Made by a program: the position numbers and the translations under genes
Notes under the pieces: generated by a model
What the model was told of the DNA's origin: nothing
Seen by the model: only the letters and a program-made list of their open reading frames with translations
The model's database searches: none
Shown: positions 22,880 to 34,560 of the stretch, piece by piece
Position numbering within the stretch: the stretch's first letter is position 1
How the letters are laid out: each line of letters starts with the position of its first letter
Source of the DNA: Cryptomeria japonica
Taxonomy: Eukaryota > Streptophyta > Pinopsida > Cupressales > Cupressaceae
Direction: 5' to 3'
NCBI RefSeq assembly: GCF_030272615.1
Contig: NC_081412.1
Coordinates: forward strand, 341,747,370 to 341,811,369
DNA length: 64,000 nucleotides

Positions 22880-23260
22880 GCAGTTTAGCACGTAAGAGCA
22901 ACATCTTAGCGCTTTGGAACCACATTTTAGCGCATACAAGCTTCAACATAGCGCATTAGTACTGAAATTTAGCACACAATCAATCCCAAATTAGCAGTTC
23001 AAACCTTAGCGCTTTCTAAAAGCATCTTAGCGTGTCAAAGCAACAACTTAGCGCTTCAGGACCTAACACTAGTGCGTTGAGATTAGTTGTTAGCGCATTA
23101 ATAGGACGTATTAGTGCATAACCTTTCAAACCAAACCAAAATCAAACCAACCAAGTTAGCGTGTCAAAAAGGCAGCTTAATGTGTGGAGACCATTCTCTA
23201 GCACGTTGTGAAAATTTGGTAGCGCATTGGGTTTCTGGCTTAGCGCATAGCCGAAACTGA
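22880..23260 (+). repeat. TAGCGC 21-bp array 2 in the E2 leader
   Basis: About a dozen units begin with TAGCGC, TAGCAC or TAGTGC, most spaced 21-22 bp. Unit bodies differ, so the six-base core is the conserved part. The same core in reverse orientation recurs near the 3' LTR (36690-37095). Confidence 0.8.
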
Positions 23261-24120
23261 GAAAATAGGGGGCAAACCAGAAACTATTTTTGAAAATTCT
23301 AAAAACATTTTAGGAAGCCCTTTTTCCTCACCTGAACTCCATTAAATAGAAAATCAAAATCAGAGTATCAAAACTATTCCAAAAGTAAGTTCTCCTTAAA
23401 ACAAAGTTGTCAAAATCCGAAAACTAGTCAAGAGATAAAACACATCTCTCCTATCAGAATCAGGAAACACCATCACACGTATCAAGAGGTCCTTCAATCA
23501 AACGAATTTTTATCCAAAAATATACTTTTTTAAAACTCAAAGTTGTCAAATCGAGTTTCCATATCAAGAAAGCTCTTATCCCATAACATTTGACACGCTT
23601 TGTCGTGAGGGGGTATCTAAACCTTCATTTGATAAAAGTAAAACTTAAAAGTTTTCAAAACAAGATATCTGAATCCAAAACAAATTAAAGGAAACCATTG
23701 ATCACTTGTGCATGACTAATCTTCATATTCTGAGAAGAAAGAGTATTTATCACAACACTAAGTTGAGGAAACAACAACCTAGTTCTCTGAAACTTGTTAA
23801 AAGGAATTTAAGTTTTTATACATCAATCGCCAACTCTTCAAATCTTATCGAACATTCCTCCGTCATATGCGCTTGTATCTTCAAGACAAAACCAATGAAT
23901 TTGATAAGGAACCATTGAGGAGTAGAGCATTCTGTCAAAAATTAGCATTCAACCAATGCCTAAATCAAGGAGGAAAGATCAATCCAGCTTTCTTCCCAAA
24001 AGTTTGCATCACTTACAACATACCTCGATTTGAACCACCAACCCCCGAGCAAAACATCAAAGAGGAGTTCGTTCCCTTTCACATAAAGTTTCTACTAAAT
24101 GCTCGCTATTACTCGCTGTT

Positions 24121-25171
24121 ACCAACTACCAATCAAGATCATCTTAACAACACCAACAATACCCAAGACAATAACACCAATCGAGGACCTAATACGAACT
24201 CATGAGGTAACACCAACAACTTTACAAAATGCATCACACACCATTAGGGAAATCATTGGAGTTAGCATTCAGAGAGCTCCTGACAAACAAAATTACCTCC
24301 TTACCAACAATCAACAACTTTGAACCACAAATCAAACCACCCTGGTGGAATGTCTCACACTTTTGTGATTTTCACCAAAATAAAGGACATCAAACAAATG
24401 ATTGCATGCGACTAAAAAACATTGTTCAAGACATGATTGATAGAGGCGATTTAATAGTCGATGGTCTCAAGACAAATGGTGACCATGGTGACTTTAAGAA
24501 TTCTCTTCCAAACTACAACAAGGATGGAGCTTCGATTTGAAATGATACAGATGGAGCTCGTATCAATCACATATATAATAACACCATCAATCATATATCA
24601 ATTGATGACAACCATGTAAATGTCATTACAATTAAGGACAAACGCGAACATGAATCAATCAATGTAACCACTAGAGCTCAAAAATATGTCTTGAAGGGAC
24701 ATACGTCAACAACAAACACCATACCCAAGATTCAATATGACCCGGTGAGTCAACCGCGCAAAACTCCTGCTCAAATATCCATACTTGAGTTGCTGAAAAT
24801 TTCACCAAAACACAAGGACATCTTGGAACAAGCACTATTGGAAACAAATGTACCCCAAGATCTGGATACTAACAAATTCCAAGCCATGGTGGCTTATATG
24901 GCAAGGCCTCATAATCTCACCTTTTCTGAGAAAGATAATATTTCATTAAGTCATCCACACAATACTCCACTCCAGATTGAAGTCTTGGTCTACAAACATC
25001 AAGTCAAAAGAGTATTAATAGATGGAGGAGTTGGACTCAATATTTGTACCTTAAAACTTATCCGTGCATTAGGCTTCTCTGAGCAGTCTATTGATCCACA
25101 CAAAAAGATCACTATCAAAGCATATGATGATGAAGAAAGATCATCCAAAGGAACAGTGGTGTTGCCAATTC
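24121..25171 (+). repeat. Extra copy of the gag knuckle and protease segment in E2
   Basis: This 1.05-kb segment repeats 26455-27506 with high similarity. It includes the CHHC knuckle (HFCDFHQNKGHQTNDC) and the protease site (VLIDGGVGLNICTLKLI). It lies upstream of the true gag, out of place. The 12-mer TTCGTTCCCTTT occurs at 24068-24079 and again at 25169-25180, just after the end of the copy, a possible template-switch scar. This copy has its own frameshifts and ends within the protease. Confidence 0.9.
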
Positions 25172-26454
25172 GTTCCCTTTGTCACAACCAGAGTCTAGCA
25201 TGGGTCAAAGATTATCAAATCCTTTCGAATATCCAAATCTAGAAGATACAGAAATTTCGAGGAACTCCTCCAAGAGTGTCAAGAAAGCGCTTCATTTCAA
25301 AAACTTGTGGAAAAACTCATGGAAACCGACAAAGAAAAATACCTACTCATGCTCACAAGCAAAGCAGTTAGACTCCCCGAAGACTTCGATACTTACATAT
25401 TTAGAACAAGGTCTCAATATTATGCTTATCAAGAATGACAAAGAGAGGAGGAAGCATGTGACCCTGAACAAAACATACCCAAGCAAAACAGCCCTGAGCA
25501 AAACATCCCTGAGCAAAACATGTCGCTACACACGCCATTCCAAACTAGAAACAATGCGAGGGAAGAACTCTTCCCTTGACAAACGAATGTACCCTTGATT
25601 GCTCTTACACAACAAATGCAAATGCTACAAAAATAGATGCAAGACATGCAACAAGGATCAATAGTACGATATTCCTTGAATGAAATTTGTCCTTATCCTT
25701 TTGATAGAAGGTTAAACATGGTACCTTTTCCCCCAAATTCAGACATTCCCAAATTTGACAAATATGATGGGAAAAGTGATCCTCGTGATCATGTTCGGAA
25801 ATTCTGTACCATGAGCCTGGAATTTGCCCATGATAACACTTATTTAATGAGATTATTTCCAAGAAGCTTGGGTGGGCAAACCATGGAATGGTTATCCAAA
25901 ATCACACCTCCTGTCAGATCCTTTGATAAGTTAGTCAACAAATTTATAACTCAATATTCCTACAACATTCAACAGGCCATCACCATGCTAGATGTCTGCA
26001 ATACCAAACAGAAGAACAATGAAACAGTCATGGTGTTCCTTCAACATTGGCGATGAATGGTCTCAAGATATCCTTGAGATGTGCCTGAAAAGGAAAAGAT
26101 GGAAATTTTCATCGACAACTTGAATAGTGAGATGAGTTACATACTCAAACTCCAATGCATACCATCTTTTGCTAAATTGATTGAAAATAGGATCCAAGTA
26201 GAGGAGGCATGTGTTAAGAAAGAAACATTGAAATTTTTCAAAGAAGGGACGAATTCATCCAACTCTAATTACAATAACCAAAACAACAACAACTTAGACA
26301 AATCTAGGTTCTGGACCAGAAACAAAAATAATGGAAATGAAGGAGGAAACAAAACTAATGATGTGAAATCCAAACAACCAGTGTTAGCTTTATCAGGTAA
26401 TCCTTAGGCTACCAAGAATTAAAAAGGTGCTAACCATGGTACTAACACTTATGC
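25172..26454 (+). pseudogene. E2 gag
   Basis: The frame starts near MGQRLSNPFEYPNLEDTE (25198) and continues after a frameshift with KLVEKLMETDKEKYLLML. The main open part 25637-26056 carries ICPYPFDRRLNMVPFPPN, KFDKYDGKSDPRDHVRKFC and MRLFPRSLGGQTMEWL, the capsid core of gypsy retrotransposon gag. It continues at 26081-26407. In-frame stops at 26054-26056 and 26075-26077 interrupt it. E3 gag aligns throughout. Confidence 0.9.
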
Positions 26455-27630
26455 ACCAACTACCAATCAAGATCATCTTAACAACACCAACAATACCCAA
26501 GACAATAACACCAATCGAGGACCTAATATGAACTCACAAGGTAACACAAACAACTTTACAAAACACATCTACACACCATTAGGGCAATCATTGGAGTCAG
26601 CATTCAGAGAGCTCCTGGCAAACAAAATTATCTCCTTACCAGTAATCAACAACTTTGAACCACAAATCAAACCACCCTGGTGGAATGACTCACAGTTTTG
26701 TGATTTTCACCAAAACAAAGGACATCAAACAAATGATTGCATGAGACTGAAAAACATTGTTCAAGACATGATTGATAGAGCTGATTTAACAGTCGATGGT
26801 CTCAAGACAAATGGTGACCATGGTTCCTTTAAGAATCCTCTTCCAAACTACAACAAGGATGGAGCTTCGACTTGAAATGATACACGTGGAGCTCATATCA
26901 ATCACATATACAATAGCACCATCAATCATATATCAACTGATGACAATCACATAAATGTTATTACAATCAATGATAAATGCGAACATGAATCAATCAATGT
27001 AACCACCAGAGCTCAAAAATATGTCTTGAAGGGACATACGTCAACAACAAACACCATACCCAAGATTCAATATGACCTAGTGAGTCAACTGCGCAAAACT
27101 CCTGCTCAAATATCCATACTTGAGTTGCTAAAACTTTCACCAAAACACAAGGACATCTTGGAACAAGCACTATTGGAAACAAATGTACCCCAGGATCTGG
27201 ATACTGACAAATTCCAAGCCATGGTGGCTTATATGACAGGGCCTCATAATCTCACCTTTTCTGATCAAGATAATATTTCATTAAGTCATCCACACAATAC
27301 TCCATGCCACATTGAAGTCTTGGTCTACAAACATCGAGTCAAAAGAGTATTAATAGATGGAGGAGCTGGACTCAATATATGTACCTTAAAACTTATTCGT
27401 GCATTAGGCTTCTCTGAGCAGTCTATTGATCCACGCAAAAAGATCACTATCAAAGCATATCATGATGAAGAAATATCATCCAAAGGAACAATGGTTTTGC
27501 CAATTCAAGTGGGACCAATACAAAAGGACACTATGTGCCAAGTCTTAGATATAGACGTCACATATAGTATCTTATTGGGTCGACCTTGGATACATGAAAT
27601 GCAAACAATACCTTCAACTTATCACTAGTG
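26455..27630 (+). pseudogene. E2 CHHC knuckle and aspartic protease
   Basis: FCDFHQNKGHQTNDC is a CX2HX4HX4C knuckle, a variant common in Tat/Athila gag. The protease frame 27026-27628 has VLIDGGAGLNICTLKLIRAL, the active site as DGG rather than DSG/DTG, and ILLGRPWIHEM, the flap-end ILGRPW block. These cut the polyprotein. A stop lies between gag tail and protease at 26873-26875, and the frame ends at a TAG where E3 has a coding residue. Confidence 0.9.
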
Positions 27631-28748
27631 TGTTAAGTTCCCCTACAATGGACAAGAGATTTGTATGTCAGCAAATCATAACCCTTTTCAACATTGTAAT
27701 GCTATGGGGGCAGCCCAAGACAGTTTAGTTCCCCATAACAGAGAAAAACAAATTTCCTCAACACCAGATCTTCAGCAAGAAAAGCCTAAATCTCTATCTA
27801 TGGATTTCAAACAGAAAATAAAAATCAAAGAACAAGGCATGGGAGAATACTCTTTGGAACCCTTGTGTCTAACCAACTTACCAACATTGCCTAAATCTCA
27901 TGGGTTACCTTTAGTATCAACACATCAAGAAACACAACCCATCATCAAGTTTGATGGCAAATTCATTCAGCTAGGCACACTAGCACATGAATCAGAGGAA
28001 AATGACATCCTTAGTTGGCTATACAAGGATGAGGAAGAAGACAAAGCAACTACTATGGAAGTAGATATACCAACACAGTTGTATGGAAAAAGGCTACTTA
28101 ATCATGCAACAAATGGGATACAATGGCAAAGGACCTATTGGCAAGCGTCACGAAGGTGTCACAAAACCATTGGATCCTCCTTCCCAGTTTTATAAAGATA
28201 AAACAGGATTGGGCTATGAACACACTCTACCACCAAAGAAGACACCAAGCAAATACCAAAAACCTCAGTGGAAAGCAAAGAAGAAATACAAGGAAGACTC
28301 ATGGCAAGAGACACTATTTGAATCAACAGAGACAATACGCAAGGAATGTGAATACCAGGAAAAAAAGAAACATCAAGAGAAATTAGTCAATCAAAAGAAA
28401 GAAGCACCTTGTGCCGAAGTACATCATATTCAAGAACCTATTTCAAACAAAGAAGAATCACCCCCTGATAACATCATTACTCCTCGAGGAGAGACAATAT
28501 ATGAGCAGATGCAAAGAGTAGAAGCAGGATCTGATACAGAATCAGAGAAAACTATCAGACTCGTATCAATCATCAAGGACCTGTTTTTACCCTACAACAT
28601 ACCAGTCCACAACACTGCAAGAATCTGGGATAATACCTCAGAGACTGATTCAAATGAATATGAATGGGGCATCTATTCCAATGTCACTGAAGATATTGCT
28701 ACAAATGATAGTCATACACCCATTTCTCAAGAAGAACAAGGCACATAA
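27631..28748 (+). pseudogene. E2 protease-RT linker with G-patch-like motif
   Basis: At 28083 onward the translation reads KGYLIMQQMGYNGKGPIGKR, then EGVTKPL and about 15 residues later TGLGYEH. This follows the G-patch pattern (GxGxxLMxKMGWxxGxGLG...QGI.EP...GLGY), an RNA-binding module known C-terminal to protease in betaretroviruses. A frameshift at about 28083 separates it from the upstream acidic linker. E3 has the same block. Confidence 0.75.
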
Positions 28749-30780
28749 CCTAGACTACTTGAATTTGGTCCACAAAATATCTATGACGCCAAGGAAAATG
28801 AGCAGCGACATTACGAGCAAGTCTACATAGAAGATGATACCATCAAAGACCTCGACACAATCATTAACTTATTTAATATCCCGACCAACCACGATGATAC
28901 CTACATCTTGACACTTACAACAGCTAAACTCAACGCACCCAATGACTCTTTACCACTTATCTTTCCTGGCCTCATAGACTAGGATGAACCTGAAAATCAT
29001 GACATACCAATTTTCCCAAATGATGATTCCATTATACATTACTTGTGTACCGTAAACCCATAAATAGACTCTACCAGTGAACAAAGTAACGACATCTGCA
29101 ATCAGGGGAGTGCCAAGTCTCTCAGTTACAAAAATGAACAAAATAAAAGATCTATTGCTAAAAACCAGTCAATGGCAACACTAGATCACAAAAAAGTAAA
29201 AATAAAGGACACATCCGTAGGTGAAAACCTTTTTAAGGCACCTAAAGATGGGAGACTTGACACTCTTCCTGAACACTATCAGGAGTGATCACCCATATTG
29301 ATTGAGCCTACTCAATTAATCAACATTGGTACAACAGAAGCAACCAAAAACATAAACCTAGCAGAATCTCTGACAGAGGAAGAAAGATCAGAGTTTATCC
29401 AATTTTTGAAAGAAAAGCAAATCAATTTTGCTTGGTCATATGTAGATATGCCCGGGATTGATCCACACTTAATCATGCATCACTTGTCCATTGCTCCGGG
29501 AGCCAAGCCAATTAAGTAAAAATTGAGAAAGATGAATCCACATGTAGCACTCATGGTCAAAACTGAGCTAAAGAAACTATTAGACGTTGGATTTATTCGA
29601 CCTATCGACTATGCTGAATGGATCTCCAACATCATGCCAGTTTCAAAACCAGATGGCAACATCAGGATATGCATCGATTTTAGAGATGTCAACAAAGCCT
29701 ATCCAAAGGATGACTTTCCTTTGCCCAGTATCGACATAATTGTAGACCTCACAACAGGCCATGCAATACTATCACTAATGGACAATTTTTCTAGCTATAA
29801 TCAAATCAAGATAGCTCCAGAGGATCAAGATAACACAACATTTATTTTTCCTTGGGGAACATACTGTTGGAATGTCATGCCGTTTAGCTTAAAGAATGCT
29901 GGGGCAACTTATCAACAAGCAATGACAACAATCTTTCATGACATGATGCATACCTTCATGGAGGACTATATGGATGATTTACTAGCTAAGTCATTTACCC
30001 AAACATAACATCTAAGCATCTTAGAAAAGATTTTTGACATTGGAAAAATTTCAAGTCAGGCTCAACCCTAAGAAGTGTGTCTTCGGGGTTACATCAGGCA
30101 AATTATTAGGCTACATAGTCTCAGAAAAGGGCATTGAAGTATATCCAGCAAAGGTCCAAGCCATCATGGAGATGGCACCACCTAAGAACATTAGTCAACT
30201 CAGATCCTTGCAAGGATGACTCCAGTCAGTCAGGCATTTCATCGCACAATTAGCAGATAAAAGTCTACCATTCAATCATTTGCTACACAAGAATGTACCA
30301 TTCAGATGGGAGGCTAAATGTGCAAAATAATTCTACCAGATCAAGCAATATCTAATGAACCCGCCAGTTCTAGTACCACCCATAGCAGGGAAGCCACTTA
30401 TTCTCTACATATCAACAACAAACATATCACTAGGGGCACTATTAGCACAAGAAAATCAAGAAGGAAAGGAACGAGCTATCTATTACATCAGTAGAACTTT
30501 AAATGGATATGAGCTCAATTATACATTCATTGAGAAGGCTTGCCTAACAGTGGTATTTGCTTCTCAAAAGTTCCAACACTACATGCTAGCTCATACAATC
30601 AAGCTAGTAGCAAAAGTTGACCCTCTAAAGTACTTACTCAGCAAAGCAACTCTCACTGGCAGATTGGCTAAATGGGTAATGATTCTCAGCGAATTTGATA
30701 TTCACTACATAGAGCGTCGAGCTATCAAAGGACAAGTGATTGCAGATCAATTGGCCAATGCACCAATAACAGATAAACAA
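28749..30780 (+). pseudogene. E2 reverse transcriptase and RNase H
   Basis: A linker (28749-29297) leads into QINFAWSYVDMPGIDPHLIM, the typical gypsy pre-RT block. RT follows: LLDVGFIRPI, ICIDFRDVNKAYPKDDFPLP, GTYCWNVMPFSLKNAGATYQ and YMDDLLAKS, the catalytic Y-x-D-D (the usual V is M). RNase H reads PLILYISTTNISLGALLAQ and YYISRTLNGYELNYTFIEK, then KWVMILSEFDI. Stops at 29518, 30006, 30217 and 30328 break the frame. Confidence 0.93.
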
Positions 30781-31110
30781 CCAATGAAGATTGAATTTCT
30801 AGATAGGGATGTTCTTTCTATTTGCACCAAGCAATGGACCCTATACTTTGATGGTTCCTACACTCAACATGGCTCAGGCGCTGGCATTCTATTCATCACT
30901 CCTGACGGGCACACTATACCAAGATCATATAGACTCATGTTTCAATGCACAAATAACATTGCTGAATATGAGGCACTGGTTACAGGGATCAAAATGGCCA
31001 TGAAATGGAGAATCATAGAATTAAAAGTCTACGGAGATTCACAACTAGTCATAAATCAGATCAACAATGACTATCAGACGAAAGATGACAAGCTGGTACC
31101 ATACAAATGA
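30781..31110 (+). pseudogene. E2 second (archaeal-type) RNase H
   Basis: WTLYFDGSYTQHGSGAGILF, NNIAEYEALVTGIKMA and VYGDSQLVINQINNDYQTK carry the D, E and D catalytic pattern of the additional RNase H. This extra domain between the native RNase H and integrase is a recognised mark of the Tat lineage. A TGA at 31108-31110 ends the frame at the same codon where E3 has TAG. Confidence 0.9.
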
Positions 31111-32586
31111 ATGGTGGATGATTTCAAACAATATTTTGTACACATCACCTTCGAGCAAATAACAAGGTTGGACAACAAAGCTGCCGATACAATGGCTACT
31201 ATCGCTTCACTGCTACAAATTCCAGAGCAACAGAGTCATTATGAGTTTTTGGTAGAGCACTTGTTCTCCCCAGCCTCTGACCATTCCGCATCTCATGTTA
31301 TCTATGCCTTAACCAGTCCTGACTCTCCATTATACGGAACAATAAATGACTATCTCAAAACCAATACCCTACCCATTGACCTATCTCGAAACCAAAAACA
31401 CAACTTTATCCGGCAAGCCGCCCGTTATACTCTCACTGCTGATACTCTGCATCGTCGAGGTCTAGATGGTACTCTTCTTCATTGCCTTGATCGTAATGAA
31501 TTTGATTCTGCTTTACAAGAGCTTCACAAAGGTATTTGTGGCACACATTCAAGTGGTCCTACTCTTGCTAAAAAACTTCTATGAATGGGATATTACTGGC
31601 CGACAATGGAAAAGGATTCTTATCATTTTGCAAAGAAATGTCCTAAATGCCAAATCCATGGCAATCTTATACATGCACTAGCACAAGAACTGCAACCATT
31701 CACAACATCCTGGTCTTTTTTCCAGTGGGGACTGGACTTAGTGGGTAGAATACACCCTTCATCTTCAAATGGACATAAGTTCATTATCACTGCAACAAAA
31801 TATTTTACAAAATGGATTGAGGCGGTCCCCATGACCACAATAGCTGGAAAACAAATTACTTCTTTCATTCTTAATTATCTAATCTGCAGATATGGCATTC
31901 CAAGTTCCATCATCACAGATAATGGATGACCTTTCAAAAACTAGGATTTTCGAGAACTATGTGAATGATTCAAAATCGAATATCGTTTCTCTACACCTTA
32001 CTACCCACAGGTTAATGGTCAAGCTGAGGCATCCAAAAAAGCCATATTGAAAATCCTCAAGAAAACAGTAAATGATGTAGGAAAAGATTGGCACGTGCAA
32101 CTCAATCCAACACTTTGGGCATACAAAACTAGCATCCGCACACCTACAAGAGCTACGCCATATTCATTGGTGTATGGATCAGAAGCAATTTTACCCTTGG
32201 AGGTAGAAATCCCATCTCTCAGAGTATCTTTGAAAGGCCTCATTCCAGATGAAGAGTATCGAGTCAACCGACTGCACGAGCTAGAACTTCTAGATGAAAA
32301 GAAACAACATGCCTACACTCACCTCAAAGCATAGCAGCAATGCATGTGCCGAAGCTACAATCACAAAGTCATCCCTAGGATTTTTAAAATTGGTGATCTA
32401 GTACTCAAAGAAAATCCTAGAAATCAACAAGATCGGGAAAAGAAAGGGAAGCTTGAACGTAACTGGTTAGGTCCCTATGTCATCATATCAACCTATGGAT
32501 CCGACGCCTATCAGCTAACAACCTCAGAAGGAGATGTGCTCGATGAACCAACTAACAACATCCATTTGAAGAAATACTATACTTGA
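31111..32586 (+). pseudogene. E2 integrase
   Basis: It continues from the previous frame. The zinc-binding HHCC region reads ELHKGICGTHSSG and KKCPKCQIHGNLIH. The core has WGLDLVGRIHP (first D), PSSIITDNG (second D) and NGQAEASKKAILKILKKT (E). The C-terminus has FKIGDLVLKENPRNQQD and NWLGPYVI and ends IHLKKYYT with a TGA. Stops at 31582, 31927, 31942, 31963 and 32332 inactivate it. Confidence 0.92.
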
Positions 32587-34019
32587 GCAGTCTAATGCAC
32601 GAAAAAATCACAAATCAGAAAAAGCAAATAAAAAGGTACAATAAAAACAACTGGTGAAAACCTGGCAATAGGCGCTATTGTGAGAGGAAAACTCCTCTAT
32701 CTATCTATACTCTTTAACTTTTATATCCACAATCAAACATTACCAGCCATCACCCAACACTTTATCAAAATAGCATCATCTAGGATATACTTAGCGTAGT
32801 CACTATCCTAGTTCATCCGAATATCATCTCACCATATCCCACCATGGCTTGGTAATCACTGTACATATCCACGTCAGGAGGTAACTTTAGCTAGGGGAAA
32901 CATTGATCACCATTCCATTCTATATAAAAAATTGCAGCAGACTAAGAGCATCATATCCAGCAAGCAACCAAACAATCATGAGAACAAAACATTGATACAC
33001 TTAACGATTCAAACACATGATGGATGATATTTTGAAGTATAAAATGTTTGCATCTGGCATAAAGTTTTGACTATTTTTTGCACTTGAACTTTTTTTGAAC
33101 TATTGGATGCTCTATATTTTCTCAAAACAATGCATCAAGCTAGAGAAAGTAATGGGGACTCCAATATTTTTTTAGTTTTCTATCTGTGAAGCAATCACTT
33201 GTACTATGCAAATACTTGTCTCGAGATGTGATTCACAAGATATCACTGAAGACATGGTTCCACTTTGCGCATACAAATGGTTTAATCTTGTCTGTTTATA
33301 TGCAAGCCACACTCAGGTCGTCTTGGTTCAATTATACCTCGACGCTTGTGCCATCTTGCAAAATCAAAAATCATATAAATTTTTTCTCAGGTCATTATGG
33401 TTCAATTATACCATTATGCTTGTATAAATTTTCAACATATCCCAACAAATCAATGCTCAATGATGATAACCACAAAGAAAGCAAAAACATGTGACTATAC
33501 AGGAATGACAAACAAAAGAATGAGGATGATCAGTTAGTTGCATATCATTTTACAATTAGTTGCATCTCATTTTAAAATTAGTTGCATATCATTATCATAC
33601 ATCTCATTTTAAAGATACATCTCACAACATATCATTATCATAGATCTCATTTTATAAATAGTTGCATATCATAATCATACATCTCATTTTACAAATAGTT
33701 GCATATCATTATCAAACATCTCATTTTCAAGATACATTTCATACATCATCCATCATGCATCAAATATCAAATCACAGGCATCTATCTAACCATTGCATCA
33801 TCATCATAGAATCATCAAGATCATATAGAAAGCATCATCCATCAAAAACATCACATGTGGATCAAAGAAAACGGTGTCGTATATATATATATATATATAT
33901 CTCAAAAATGATCAAGTATAAAAATGTCATGTCTATTCTAAAGTACAACAAAATGATCAAAATACAATAGAGACAATGTCTCTCAGGTATGACTATCTCC
34001 GTAGGGTGACGGTCTCGTA
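32587..34019 (+). other. E2 region between integrase and antisense gene
   Basis: This is non-coding sequence downstream of pol. It contains an imperfect tandem repeat (33535-33730) of units like TTGCATATCAT and ATCTCATTTTA with a period near 60 bp, and a short TA run at 33880-33900. Confidence 0.65.
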
Positions 34020-34560
34020 GCAGATGTCCTAGCATCTGGATCCCCAGGTGGATCTTGATGAGTAGGCCCAGTCACGCCTCTGCTCTCTGTCCTCAAACCA
34101 GTCTGCCTAGATCAATTGGATCTCATCGCTGTGAAACTAGGAACTCTGCGCTCCCTGGGCACTGCATCCTCATAATACCATCGGTAATACTCAGCCTCCT
34201 TGGCTGTATACGCCAACTCCCTCAAGATGTCTCTCGTCGAGCCACCCGCCGCCGCTCTCTCCAAGCTATCTGCTCGAGCCTCAGCTCAACCCAACCACTC
34301 CAAAACTGTATCCCGCTCAGTAGTCAGCTGTGTAATCTGTCATTGATGCACCAGTAGTTGTGTCTGCACATGCTGCACTGACAAATGTAAGGACCTAATC
34401 TGAGCATCCTCCCGGTGAGTAGGAATCTGAATCTGGAGGGGTACCTATGTAGTGGTACCCCCTGTCCCTCTCCCTGTCCTCGATGCTGGTGGGGGTAAAA
34501 CTTTTGACCTCCTCCTCTAGGCTGACCATCTAAAATCATCTGTCCCTCCCATAGCTGCCA
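34020..34560 (-). pseudogene. E2 antisense gene, decayed C-terminal part
   Basis: Beyond the TAG/TGA-terminated exon 2 frame, minus-strand translation in shifted frames still aligns with the E3 antisense gene: a proline/glycine-rich stretch, then a coiled coil ending QITQLTTERDTVL (E3 has QIQTLMTERDTTV). The stop at 34561 is therefore likely premature and the ancestral protein was longer. Confidence 0.6.

Larger units (their letters stand above)
21036..24120 (+). other. E2 long 5' leader
   Basis: Three kilobases lie between PBS and the first gag-like sequence, as in Ogre-type elements. It contains 21-bp TAGCGC arrays, a segment shared with the E4 leader (about 22030-22480), and near its end a decayed frame (23867-24120) reading QDKTNEFDKEPLRSRAF and EQNIKEEFVPFHIKF. 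That frame could be a remnant of the extra upstream ORF of Tat elements or the original N-terminus of gag. I see nothing else coding. Confidence 0.65.
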
